This document shows positions 1-9,800 of a stretch of 64,000 nucleotides of DNA, piece after piece. The position numbers were made by a program, and so were the translations under genes. Position 1 is the first letter of the stretch. Each line of letters begins with the position of its first letter. Under the pieces are notes generated by a model that saw nothing but the letters and a program-made list of their open reading frames with translations, did no database searches and was not told where the DNA came from. This DNA is from Mollicutes bacterium (GTDB taxonomy: Bacteria > Bacillota_I > Bacilli_A > Izemoplasmatales > Izemoplasmataceae), in NCBI GenBank assembly GCA_003553945.1, contig PWEL01000026.1:1-64000 (forward strand), read 5' to 3'.

Positions 1-1018
1 AGCGCACATCCTTCCCCTCGTCCTTGAGGGAATCAGCGAGCTTCTTGACCTTGTGCTGCGCCTGGGCGAGCGCCATGCCATAGCCGGGGACGATGATCAC
101 GGACTCCGCGGCTTCCATGACATCATGAAGGTCCGTTTCATTTTTTTGAGCGGCGCCGGAAACAAATTCTTTTTTAACTGATTGTGGCTTCTGTCCCGAG
201 GATACCTTGGCACCGAAGAGAACCTTGGTGAGAGGCTGATTCATCGCCTCGCACATCAGCTGCGTGAGAACGAGCCCGCTCGCGCCTACAATGCCGCCGA
301 GGGCGACCAAAAGCACATTGCCTATCGCCATGCCGGCGATCGCACCCGCCACGCCGCTCAGCGAATTGAGCAGCGAGATGGCGATCGGCATGTCCGCACC
401 GCCGATACGGACAGTAAAGACCCAGCCGAAGAAAAGGGCCAGAATGACGAGGATGATGAGCGATGTCACGGCGGGCATGTTAATAGCGACACTCAGAGCG
501 ATGAGCGCTAAGATAAGCAGAATCAATGCATTGTTTAACAGTTGATGTTTCGGAAGAACGATAGGTTTTCCATCTATCATCTTCGCCAGCTTAAGCGCGG
601 CGACAATGCTTCCGGAAAGGGTGAGCGTACCGACGGAAAGCGCAATCAGTGTAGTCGTGTGTTCGAAAGCCCCCGTTTCCATCATAAGGGTCAGCGCAGC
701 GACGACCGCTGAGGCGAAGCCGCCGATGCCGTTGAGCAGGGCCACAAGCTCGGGCATCTGCGTCATTTGAACGCGAAGCGCCAGAAAAGCGCCGATTGAA
801 GCACCGAGCACTATCGCGACCAACACGCTTATTACAGCGCTATATGTCTCGAACACCTGGAAGAATACAATGGTGATGATTACAGCGACGAACACGCTGA
901 ACGCGCTCAACAGATTACCCCGCTGGGCCTGTTCGACACGGCTCAACATCGAGATGCCGCCGATGACCAGTGCGACTAGAAGGAAAGAAAGGGCGTAATA
1001 GACTACATCGCTCATCAT
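1..1018 (-). CDS. pntB: NAD(P) transhydrogenase beta subunit (partial, C-terminus beyond window edge)
   Basis: Minus-strand reading from ATG at 1018 (MMSDVVYYALSFLLVALVIGGISMLSRVEQAQRGN...), multi-TM, with C-terminal VIIVPGYGMALAQAQHKVKKLADSLK typical of PntB domain III; start overlaps the stop of the preceding PntA C-terminal subunit. Confidence 0.93.
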   Translation of the reverse strand, partial: MMSDVVYYALSFLLVALVIGGISMLSRVEQAQRGNLLSAFSVFVAVIITIVFFQVFETYSAVISVLVAIVLGASIGAFLALRVQMTQMPELVALLNGIGGFASAVVAALTLMMETGAFEHTTTLIALSVGTLTLSGSIVAALKLAKMIDGKPIVLPKHQLLNNALILLILALIALSVAINMPAVTSLIILVILALFFGWVFTVRIGGADMPIAISLLNSLSGVAGAIAGMAIGNVLLVALGGIVGASGLVLTQLMCEAMNQPLTKVLFGAKVSSGQKPQSVKKEFVSGAAQKNETDLHDVMEAAESVIIVPGYGMALAQAQHKVKKLADSLKDEGKDVR

Positions 1019-1314
1019 CCACGCCTCTCTTTCTTTCTAAAGAATCCAAGCATTCTACGGGTTACCGTGAAACCGCCCACGATATTGATGGAGGCCAAGA
1101 ACACAGCGAAGCCTCCGAGCAGGCCGCCCAGTACAGGGCGGTCCTCCACAAGCAAAAGGGCCACGATGCTCAAGGCCCCGAGAATGGTGATCCCGCTGAG
1201 CGCGTTCATGCCGGACATCAGCGGGGTATGAAGAAGACTCGGTACGTTACGGATCAAAAAATATCCGATGACGCTTACAACGACGAATGTCGCAATCAAT
1301 ACAATCGGTGACAT
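1015..1314 (-). CDS. pntAB: NAD(P) transhydrogenase alpha subunit, membrane part (PntAB-type)
   Basis: 99 aa, TM segments, HTPLMSGMNALSGITILGAL motif, located between pntAA and pntB. Confidence 0.92.
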   Translation of the reverse strand: MSPIVLIATFVVVSVIGYFLIRNVPSLLHTPLMSGMNALSGITILGALSIVALLLVEDRPVLGGLLGGFAVFLASINIVGGFTVTRRMLGFFRKKERRG

Positions 1315-1343
1315 AAGCCCTCCTTGTCAGTCAGTTTTGAACA

Positions 1344-2504
1344 CTACTTGCGCCCCATGGCTTCAAGGGTGCCTTCATGCACGACTTCCTTGTTCTCCGT
1401 GACGATGATCGAATGGCACACCTCGTCCGAATGGTCCAAGGCGATCTCGCCATCCTTATGCAGATAGCTGAAAAGGTTGAACACATTGGAGGCGAACATT
1501 CTCGTCGCGCTCTCCGGCAGATACCCCGGGATGTTCTTGACCCCCTGTATCTCAACGCCATGGCGCTCGACGATCTCACCTGTCTCTGTCAATGAGCAGT
1601 TGCCCCCCTGGTCGACGGAGATATCCACAACGACAGATCCGGGGTGCATTGCCTTGACAATGTCCTCGTCGAGGAGAATCGGCGCCTGACGACCCGGAAC
1701 CAAGGCGGATAGAACGACGATATCGTAATCGCCGACATGCTGCATGAGGACCTCCCGTTCCTTCTTCAGCCACTTCTCTTCAAGCGGCTTGGCATATCCG
1801 CCCTCGCCGATCGCGGCGTCCGCCGGGACACCGAGGTCGATAGTCTTAGCGCCGAGGCTTTTGGCCTGTTCTATGGCATCGGGACGTATGTCGGCCGCAT
1901 GGACAACCGCGCCGAGGCGACGGGCGGTGGCGATGGACTGAAGCCCCGAGACACCGGTTCCTACAACCAGGACCTTCGCCGGATTGATGCGTCCCACCGG
2001 AGAGAAAATCTGCGGGATGAACTTCCCGACACTGTCCGCAGCCATGAGCATGCCTTTATACCCTGCACACGTACTCATCGACGTCAGCGCATCAAGCGTC
2101 TGTGCGCGGGATATGCGCGGAACTCCGTCCAGCGTGAGACCGATGACACCGCGCTGTGCCATGTGATCGACCATGTCATGATTCGAAGGGGACGCGGGAT
2201 GAAGGAATGTAATGAGGTACTGCCCTTCATGCATCATGTCGAGTTCATGCTTGCCCTTCTCCTCATTAAAAAGGGGTTCCTTGACCTTGAGCACGACATC
2301 GACTTCATCCAGGATATCCTGGACATCCTCGACGACAGTCGCACCGGCCGCTTCATAGGCTTCATCTTTGAAATTGGACCCTTCACCGGCCTTGCTCTGC
2401 ACAAAAACAGCGGCCCCTTCCTGGATGTACTTCTCAACGGTCTCTGGTGTCGCGGCCACTCGTTTTTCATTTTTCATGATTTCCTTAGGGATTCCGACCT
2501 TCAT
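1344..2504 (-). CDS. pntAA: NAD(P) transhydrogenase alpha subunit, NAD-binding part / AlaDH-PNT family
   Basis: MKVGIPKEIMKNEKRVAATPETV..., VLVVGTGVSGLQSIATARRLGAVVHAADIR. Confidence 0.93.
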   Translation of the reverse strand: MKVGIPKEIMKNEKRVAATPETVEKYIQEGAAVFVQSKAGEGSNFKDEAYEAAGATVVEDVQDILDEVDVVLKVKEPLFNEEKGKHELDMMHEGQYLITFLHPASPSNHDMVDHMAQRGVIGLTLDGVPRISRAQTLDALTSMSTCAGYKGMLMAADSVGKFIPQIFSPVGRINPAKVLVVGTGVSGLQSIATARRLGAVVHAADIRPDAIEQAKSLGAKTIDLGVPADAAIGEGGYAKPLEEKWLKKEREVLMQHVGDYDIVVLSALVPGRQAPILLDEDIVKAMHPGSVVVDISVDQGGNCSLTETGEIVERHGVEIQGVKNIPGYLPESATRMFASNVFNLFSYLHKDGEIALDHSDEVCHSIIVTENKEVVHEGTLEAMGRK

Positions 2505-2708
2505 GGTCTCGCCTCCTGATTAGAAAGTTTTGTAAGGGGTTTCATACGCCTGTATTATAACATTAAAAGAGCCCCTGTTTCCACCCTTTTTAAGAAAAAC
2601 GCCACAGCGATAACGCTTGGCGGTGAACTTAATCGAACCTTTCAGATTATATAGAAAGAATCCGAAGCGGGCATCGGATTCCGTTCTTTGGTTCAATAGG
2701 TTTCCTAT

Positions 2709-4256
2709 TCAAAGATGCAGTGACATTTCATAGTCGCAGAGGTCTTCATAGAAGGCCTTCTCATGCGAGACGAGGATCAGCGTCCCGCGGTAGCTTCTGA
2801 TCGCTCCCTTCAAAGCGTGCTTCGCCTGCGCATCCAGATGGTTCGTCGGCTCGTCGAGGATAAGGACGTTGCTCGGCGTATGCCTGAGGCGCGCGAGGCG
2901 GATCTTCGTCAGTTCACCACCCGAGAGTGTCGCGACTTTGCGCATGGCTTTCTCCCCGTCGATGCCATGCCTTCCCAGCAACCCCATGGCATCCTTGCGG
3001 GTGAATGCCGGGTAGGCGTCATGGACGATGTCGTAGGGGGTCTTCTCCTCGGGGAGCGTTGAATCCTGTTCGAAATAGGCGGTCTCAACCTGATAGCCCC
3101 ACGAGAACGTCCCGGATAGAGAGGGAATCTCCTCAAGAAGCGTGCGGATCAAGGTCGTCTTTCCGATACCGTTCTCTCCGGTGATAGCGACCCTGTCGCC
3201 GCGTTCGACAGTGAAATCCAAGGGCTCGACAAGCGGCGTGTCATAGCCGATCTCGAGCGTGTCCACCTCCAATACGACCTCGCCGCTTCGCTTCCCGTCG
3301 GGGAAGGCGAACTGATAGACCGGGTCCTTCCTGGGCGGTTCGATGCGCTCAAGCTTTTCAAGCATCCTGCGCCGGCTCTTCGCACGGTTCGATGTCGATG
3401 CGCGCGTGATGTTCTTCTGGATGAAGGTCTCCTGGCGCTTGATGAATTTCTGCTGAGCGTCGAAATCCTTCGCCTGCTGTTCAAAGCGCTGCCGGCTTTT
3501 CAAGAGATAATAATCATAATCCCCTTTGTAGCAAGCGATGCCCTTGTATTCGATGGCGAAAACCTTCTTAGCGATCGCCCGGAGAAAGTCCTTATCATGC
3601 GAGACGACCAGGAACGCCTGATCATAGTCCTGCAGATAGGACTGCAGCCAGGCGATATGCTCGACATCGAGAAAGTTCGTCGGTTCATCAAGCAACAAGA
3701 CATCCGGCGCCTCTAGAAGGAGCTTCGTGAAGATGACCTTGGCACGCATCCCCGCTGATAGACGGCGGATCGGCTTCGAAAGCGCTTCTTCAGACAGTCC
3801 GAACCCCGAGAGAATCTTCAAAATGAACGAATCAATGGCATAGAACCCTTGCTCGGAAAGCGTCTCGCCGAGGTCGCTCGCTTTCACAAGCAAACGCTCC
3901 TGCCTGGCTGGGTCCGCTTCCGGCACTTTCTCATAGAGCGACTGCATCTTTTTTTCCATGGCGAAAAGGTCCGCATAGGCCTGATACAGGTAATCACGCA
4001 CACGCTGCGCCTCGTCAAGCGCGGCGTATTGGTCGAGATATCCCACACGCTTGCCTTTGTTCCATATGATTTCGCCGCCGTCCGGCGCGAGAGAGCCCTG
4101 AAGCAGTTGCAGAAGACTGGTCTTTCCGGCGCCATTGCGGCCTACGAGCACAGCGTGGTCCCCTTCGAAAAGGCGCATGGACGCCCGCTGGAAGAGTTTT
4201 TCCGCGCCGTAGGAGAAGGTGAGGTCCCTCACGTCTAATACACTCATCTCTGTCAC
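2709..4256 (-). CDS. ABC-F family ATPase
   Basis: Two Walker A/LSGGE-type NBDs in one chain without TM segments (GRNGAGKTSLLQLL, LSAGMRAKV, LLLDEPTNFLD; GENGIGKTTLIR, LSGGELTKIRLAR, LILDEPTNHLD). Confidence 0.93.
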   Translation of the reverse strand: MTEMSVLDVRDLTFSYGAEKLFQRASMRLFEGDHAVLVGRNGAGKTSLLQLLQGSLAPDGGEIIWNKGKRVGYLDQYAALDEAQRVRDYLYQAYADLFAMEKKMQSLYEKVPEADPARQERLLVKASDLGETLSEQGFYAIDSFILKILSGFGLSEEALSKPIRRLSAGMRAKVIFTKLLLEAPDVLLLDEPTNFLDVEHIAWLQSYLQDYDQAFLVVSHDKDFLRAIAKKVFAIEYKGIACYKGDYDYYLLKSRQRFEQQAKDFDAQQKFIKRQETFIQKNITRASTSNRAKSRRRMLEKLERIEPPRKDPVYQFAFPDGKRSGEVVLEVDTLEIGYDTPLVEPLDFTVERGDRVAITGENGIGKTTLIRTLLEEIPSLSGTFSWGYQVETAYFEQDSTLPEEKTPYDIVHDAYPAFTRKDAMGLLGRHGIDGEKAMRKVATLSGGELTKIRLARLRHTPSNVLILDEPTNHLDAQAKHALKGAIRSYRGTLILVSHEKAFYEDLCDYEMSLHL

Positions 4257-4287
4257 GTCCTTTCAAGCATGATGCGCCACGGCATAA

Positions 4288-4314
4288 AATGATGCCGGCG
4301 GCGCCGGCATCATT
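4288..4314 (-). terminator. Intrinsic terminator of pepF
   Basis: AATGATGCCGGC-GCC-GCCGGCATCATT followed by TTAT on minus; includes pepF stop codon. Confidence 0.75.
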
Positions 4315-6064
4315 CAGCGAGCGATAAGAACTGTTCGATCTCCTTCTCGATGACTTCGAAGGACTTGTCCCAGAACGCCTGCTCGCTCACATCGATGCCG
4401 ATGAGCTTTGCGACATCCTCGACATCGCGTTTGCCGGTCTCTTGAAGGAGGGCGTCGATTTTCCCTACAAAGGACTGTCCTTCTTCAAGGTAGAGCGCAT
4501 AGATGCCTTTGGCGAAGAGCAGCCCGAACGCATAGGGGAAATTGTAATAGCTCAGACCGCTTCTATAGTAGTGCGGCTTGTTCAGCCACGCATAGGGATG
4601 GAGACAGTCGTCCGCGAGGCCGTCCCCGTAGGCCTCCTTCTGTGCGGACATCATCAGTTCCTTGAGCTGCCTCGCCGAGAGCGGTCCTTTCTCGCGGTGT
4701 TCAAAGACGCTTCGCTCGAAGATGAAACGCGACAGGATATCGACAATCACCTGCGTCGTCCCTGTGAGGGACTGTTCAAGGATGAACCGTTTCTCATCCC
4801 CCGATGCCTCTTTCAGCGCCGCGTTCTTCACAATGGTCTCCGAAAGCGTCGAGGCGGTCTCGGCGACCGGCATGGTGTAGCTCGCGTTCAGGATGTCCTC
4901 GTTGAAGATGCGGTCGCCGTGATAGGCGTGACCGAGCTCGTGCGCAAGCGTGATGACATTCGAGAAGGACCCCTTGAAATTAGTGAGGATCCTGCTCTGT
5001 CCGATCGGATGGATATTGAAACAGAATGCGCCGCCACGCTTGCCTTTGCGCGGCGTGAAATCGATCCAATCCTCATCACGCGCCCGGCGCGCGAGGTCTG
5101 CGAGGTCGTCGCTGAACGTGGCGAAATTCTCGATGACATAGTCCATCGCTTCATCGATGGTGAATGTGCGTTCGCTCTGGCCGATAGGGGCGAAGAGGTC
5201 ATAGAACGGCAGGCCTCCCTCATGCCCGAGAAGCGCCGCCTTCTTCCTGAGATACTTGCGGAACATGGGCAGATGCTCACGCATGGATGCAAGCAGTGCA
5301 TCAAGGGTCTTTCGCTGCATGCGGGAATCATGCACCGCCTGATCAAGCGCGCTTTCATAGCCGCGCCACTTGACGATCTCGTTCACCTCGCCCTTGATGG
5401 CGTTGAGAGCGGAGGCGACGGATTGTTCGATTTTTTCATAGGCGGCGATCTCAGCGTCATAGGCGTTCTGTCTTTCAGCCGCATCACGAGAGAAGGCTTT
5501 ATTGCGGACCTCAGGAAGTGTCAACGTCTCGCCCTCGAATTCGATCTCAAGCGTGCTCGTCAGAAGCCCCTGGAGCTGGCTCCAGGCGTTGGAACCGGTC
5601 TGGGAGAGCTTGGCTACAAGCGATTCCTCACGTTCAGAGAGAAGATACTGCGCCTTGTCCTTCTTCCTGAGTAGATAGTATCTGAACGGCTTCAGGGAAT
5701 CATTCGCCTCGATGACATCCTCTAGGTCATCCACGCCTCCAAGCCATTTGGAAAAGGCCGCATCGAGGGACACCGTCTCGCTTGCATAGCGCTGCAATCG
5801 GTCCATCCATGCCTGGCTTTCTTCATCCGTAGCGTCCGTCGCCAGCCGGAGATTGACATACCCCTGCGTTTTGACGAACGTACGTCGCAGTTTACGGACG
5901 AGGTCGAGATAACGCTCGATCACCTGCACAGTCCCTCGCTTTTCGGGGAGTTCCCGGGCGAAGGATTTCGCTTCTTCTGTCAATGACTCGATGGTGTCGA
6001 TGGATTGTTTGAATGCCTCTGAATCATAGGAAGGAAAGAGCGGAGAGAGATCCCATTTCGACAT
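4310..6064 (-). CDS. pepF: M3 family oligoendopeptidase F
   Basis: HELGHAYHG zinc site; MSKWDLSPLFPSYDS N-terminus; start set at 6064 because AAAGGATG lies just upstream of this ATG. Confidence 0.93.
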   Translation of the reverse strand: MSKWDLSPLFPSYDSEAFKQSIDTIESLTEEAKSFARELPEKRGTVQVIERYLDLVRKLRRTFVKTQGYVNLRLATDATDEESQAWMDRLQRYASETVSLDAAFSKWLGGVDDLEDVIEANDSLKPFRYYLLRKKDKAQYLLSEREESLVAKLSQTGSNAWSQLQGLLTSTLEIEFEGETLTLPEVRNKAFSRDAAERQNAYDAEIAAYEKIEQSVASALNAIKGEVNEIVKWRGYESALDQAVHDSRMQRKTLDALLASMREHLPMFRKYLRKKAALLGHEGGLPFYDLFAPIGQSERTFTIDEAMDYVIENFATFSDDLADLARRARDEDWIDFTPRKGKRGGAFCFNIHPIGQSRILTNFKGSFSNVITLAHELGHAYHGDRIFNEDILNASYTMPVAETASTLSETIVKNAALKEASGDEKRFILEQSLTGTTQVIVDILSRFIFERSVFEHREKGPLSARQLKELMMSAQKEAYGDGLADDCLHPYAWLNKPHYYRSGLSYYNFPYAFGLLFAKGIYALYLEEGQSFVGKIDALLQETGKRDVEDVAKLIGIDVSEQAFWDKSFEVIEKEIEQFLSLAE

Positions 6065-6106
6065 GCGGATGCATCCTTTCTTCATTTATTTGTGGTGCCC
6101 TGCGCA

Positions 6107-6853
6107 TCAGCGTCTCGCATTCAAGAGCGCGATGAGACGCAGAAGTTCAAGGTAGAGCCAGACAACCGTCACAACGAGGCCGAGGGAGAGCATCCACTCG
6201 TATTTCGCGTCAGCGCCGCCTTCGACGGCTTTTTGAATATTGTCGAAATCGATGAGCAGGAACAGCGAGGAGAGCACGACGGCCACCACGACGATGACAG
6301 CGTAGATCTCCAGCCCTATGTTGCCGAGGCCCGCACCGGCGAACATGAAGAATCCCATCATGAACAGCGAGGCGAAAACAAGGCCGACAAGGGCGGTGAA
6401 CATCACACGGCGGAAGATGGGCCCGACCGTTATGATGCCGCTCTTATAGAGGAAGAACATCGCCAGAAAGACGCCCCCCGTCGACATAAGAGCCGTCGAG
6501 ACAATGTGGTTCCCGAGGCTTATGGCATAGACCGAAGAGATCGCGCCGAGCGCGAACCCCTTGCTGAGGACATACACGATGGAGAACACCGGCGCAAGAC
6601 GCGTGCTCACTGTGGCAACGATGACACTTATGAGCGCCACGATGATAGCCACGACCATCCCGATGGTCACCCCCGGCGTAAAGCCGTAATCGAATACATA
6701 CGCCGCGCTCATCACGCCGCTGCCGGCAAGGAGCGCGAATAGAATGGACAGCTTTCTTATGATGCCGCCATACGTCGCCGCACCTGCGGTGCCGGCCGCA
6801 TAGCCTTCCTGTTGTGCGCGTTTCACGACAGGGTTGGATCCCATGAATCTCAT
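6107..6853 (-). CDS. Bax inhibitor-1/YccA family membrane protein
   Basis: NPVVKRA...GTAGAATYGGIIRK N-terminus followed by seven hydrophobic segments. Confidence 0.85.
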   Translation of the reverse strand: MRFMGSNPVVKRAQQEGYAAGTAGAATYGGIIRKLSILFALLAGSGVMSAAYVFDYGFTPGVTIGMVVAIIVALISVIVATVSTRLAPVFSIVYVLSKGFALGAISSVYAISLGNHIVSTALMSTGGVFLAMFFLYKSGIITVGPIFRRVMFTALVGLVFASLFMMGFFMFAGAGLGNIGLEIYAVIVVVAVVLSSLFLLIDFDNIQKAVEGGADAKYEWMLSLGLVVTVVWLYLELLRLIALLNARR

Positions 6854-6893
6854 GTTACATTCCTCCTTATTGTCACTTGATGTGAGTCATCCA

Positions 6894-9800
6894 CTACATA
6901 TCGAACAGGCTCACCTGAGCCGTATCAGGCAGGTCCTCGAAAGCATCGAGGGCATGAAGCTTCTTGATCAGCGTGTTGGAAAGCGCCGTGCGGGCCGCGA
7001 CATCCTCCTTGGAGGTGAACATCTTATCTTCCCTGGCTTCGACAATGCTCTTAGCAACTTTCCCTCCGAGGCCGTCTAAGGCGACGAACGGCAGCCGGAG
7101 CCCTGCGCCGTCCGAAGTGAGTGTGAAATCCGTCGCGGCGGATGAACTTATAGAGAGGGGCGCGAAGTAGAAGCCGCGCTTCACCATCTCGAGCGCTACT
7201 TCAAGCACAGTGTAGAGACGCTTCTCCGGGTCGCTCGCGCCGTTCCCCTTCTCTTCGATCTCCTTCATGCGGCGTTCGATCTCGTATTCCCCTCCGCGCA
7301 TGGCGGTGAGGTCGAAATCGCTCGCCCTTTTTGAGAAATAGGCGCTATAGAAATAGATGGGACGGTACAGTTTGAACCAGGCGATCCTAAGCGCCATGAT
7401 AACATATGCCGTCGCATGCGCCTTGGGGAACATGTACTTGATCTGTCCCGCGCTCCATATATACCATTCAGGGATATCATAGGAGCGCATCGTCTCCTTG
7501 TAGCCTTCCCACTTCTCCGGCTGCGAAGCGGCCTTGCCCTTGCGGATGAATTCGCTGATCTCGAACGCTTTCTCACTCGGCATGCCGCTCTCGATGAGAT
7601 AGACCATGATGTCGTCGCGGCAGCCGATGACATCCTTGAAGGGGATCTTGCCGTACTGGGTCTTGCCGGTGACGAGCTTTTCAGCGTTGTTCAGCCAGAC
7701 ATCCGTCCCATGGGAGAGACCGGAAATCTTCACGATGTCGGCGAAGGTATCGGGCCGTGAATCCTTGAGCATGCCGCGGACGAAGGAGGTCCCCATCTCG
7801 GGGATGCCGTAGGAGGCCACCTCGCTCTTGATGTCGGAAGGTTTCAGGGAGAGGACCTCGGTCCCCTTGAGCATCCGGTAGACCTTGGGGTCGTCGATGG
7901 GGATGTCCCGAGCGTCCGTGAAGGGGAAGCTTATGGGGTCCTCCTTGACGAAATCCATGAGGTAGCGGATCATCGTCGGGTCGTCGTGGCCGAGCACGTC
8001 CAGCTTGAAGAGGTTGTCTTCAAAGGAATGGTAGTCGAAATGCGTCGTCTGCCAGGCTTTTGTCGTATCATCCCCCGGATACTGCACAGGGGTCACATCA
8101 TGGATCTCCTTGTAGGAAGGGACGACGACAATGCCCCCGGGATGCTGTCCGGTCGAACGCTTGACGCCGGTGATCCTCCCCGCGCGGCGGTCGATCTCGG
8201 CCCGTCTCAGCCTGAGATGCTTCTTCTCCGCATAGCCCTTCACATAGCCGTAGGCCGTTTTCGAGGCGACCGTGGAGATCGTCCCGGCGCGATAGGCGCG
8301 GTCCTTTCCGAAGAGTTCACGGATATATTCATGCACGTGGGGCTGATAATCCCCCGAGAAGTTGAGGTCGATATCGGGGACTTTGTCCCCTCTGAAACCG
8401 AGGAACGTCTCGAAAGGGATGTCGTGTCCGTCCTTGCGCATGGTCTCGCCGCATTTCGGACAGGGCACGTCTTTCAGATCGAAGCCGCTGTCGACATCAT
8501 CGAGAAGGGTCTGGATGCCTTTCTCCTCATCCCTGACCCCGTAGGTCCTCTTCTGTTCCGGCTTCATCTTGAAGGAGGTGAAATGACACGCCGGGCATGC
8601 ATAATGCGGGCTCAGAGGGTTGACCTCCGTGATATCCATCAATCTAGCGACAAGGCTGGACCCCACGCTGCCGCGCGAGCCGACGAGGTAACCATCATCA
8701 AGAGACTTCTTCACAAGAAGATAGGAGATGTAATAGACTGTCGAGAACTTGTTGCGGGTGATGCTCGCCATCTCCTGGTCCAGTCTGTCCCTGACCAGAG
8801 GCGGGAGCGGTTCACCATAGAGTTCGTGCGCCTTGGTTTTCACCATATCCTTCATCCTGTCCTCGATGGAGGGGATGCCTTCAAGCGCCAGGAAATCATC
8901 CGTAGGCGCATAGAGTTCATCATTGAACGCTTCGAACGTTTCAACCATCTCCGCGATGTGCCGGGAATTGTCCACGACCACGCGGTGCGCGTCCTCCTCG
9001 AGATGGCTGAACGCCTCAAGCATCTCATCCGTGGTTCGGAAATACTGCGAAGGAATGCGTTCATAACGGGCGAGCGCATGATATCCGCCCCCGACAATCG
9101 GCGTACGCACATAGATATCCCGGTAACGGACACTCTCCGCTTCGATGTGATGGGCGTCGCTGGTGGCGACAACCGGCACATCGAGCGCGTCGCCGATTTT
9201 CAGGATGCGCTTGTGAACGGCCTTGATGCGGTCTGCGACATCATCGAGGTCCTGTTCCCAGTGGCCGTGGTCCTCCGGCGGCTGCAGTTCGATGTAATCA
9301 TAGAATTCCGCATGACGCTTGAGCGTCTCTTCCTCCTGGTTCAAGGCGATTTCAAAGAAATCGCCGTTCATGCAGCCGCTGCCGATGATCAGACCCTCGC
9401 GATGTGATTCGAGGACACGCCGGGGCAGCTTCGCTCCGCGGCTGTAATAGGTCGTGTTCGCGAGGGAGATGAGCTTGTAGAGATTCTTGAGCCCTTTGAG
9501 GTTCTTAACAAGGACGCTCACATGACCACCGCGGGCGTGCTTATAGACATCCTCCCCGGGAATCGCCTCATGAAGGTTCGATAGGTCGTCGAAGGTGCGG
9601 ATTCCCGCTTTATCCAGATCGGCAAGCATGTGCAGGAATATATTCGCCGTCGCCTGTGTATCGTATTCAGCGCGGTGATGACGTGAAAGCTCGACATTGA
9701 AATATTTGGAGACAGCCTTGAGATTGAACCGCTTGAGCTTACGCGCATAGAACTGCCGTGCGATCTGTAAAGTATCGATGACAGGATAAGGCCCGTCGTG

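Noticed and set aside
182-545. Plus-strand ORFs at the window start
   Set aside because: Opposite to pntB, which continues past the window edge and is therefore missing from the ORF track
4442-5674. 410-aa plus-strand ORF opposite pepF
   Set aside because: Antisense shadow of pepF with its conserved HELGH motif
7986-9407. 473-aa plus-strand ORF opposite polC
   Set aside because: Antisense shadow ORF of a clear polC reading frame; no recognisable motif and no RBS context
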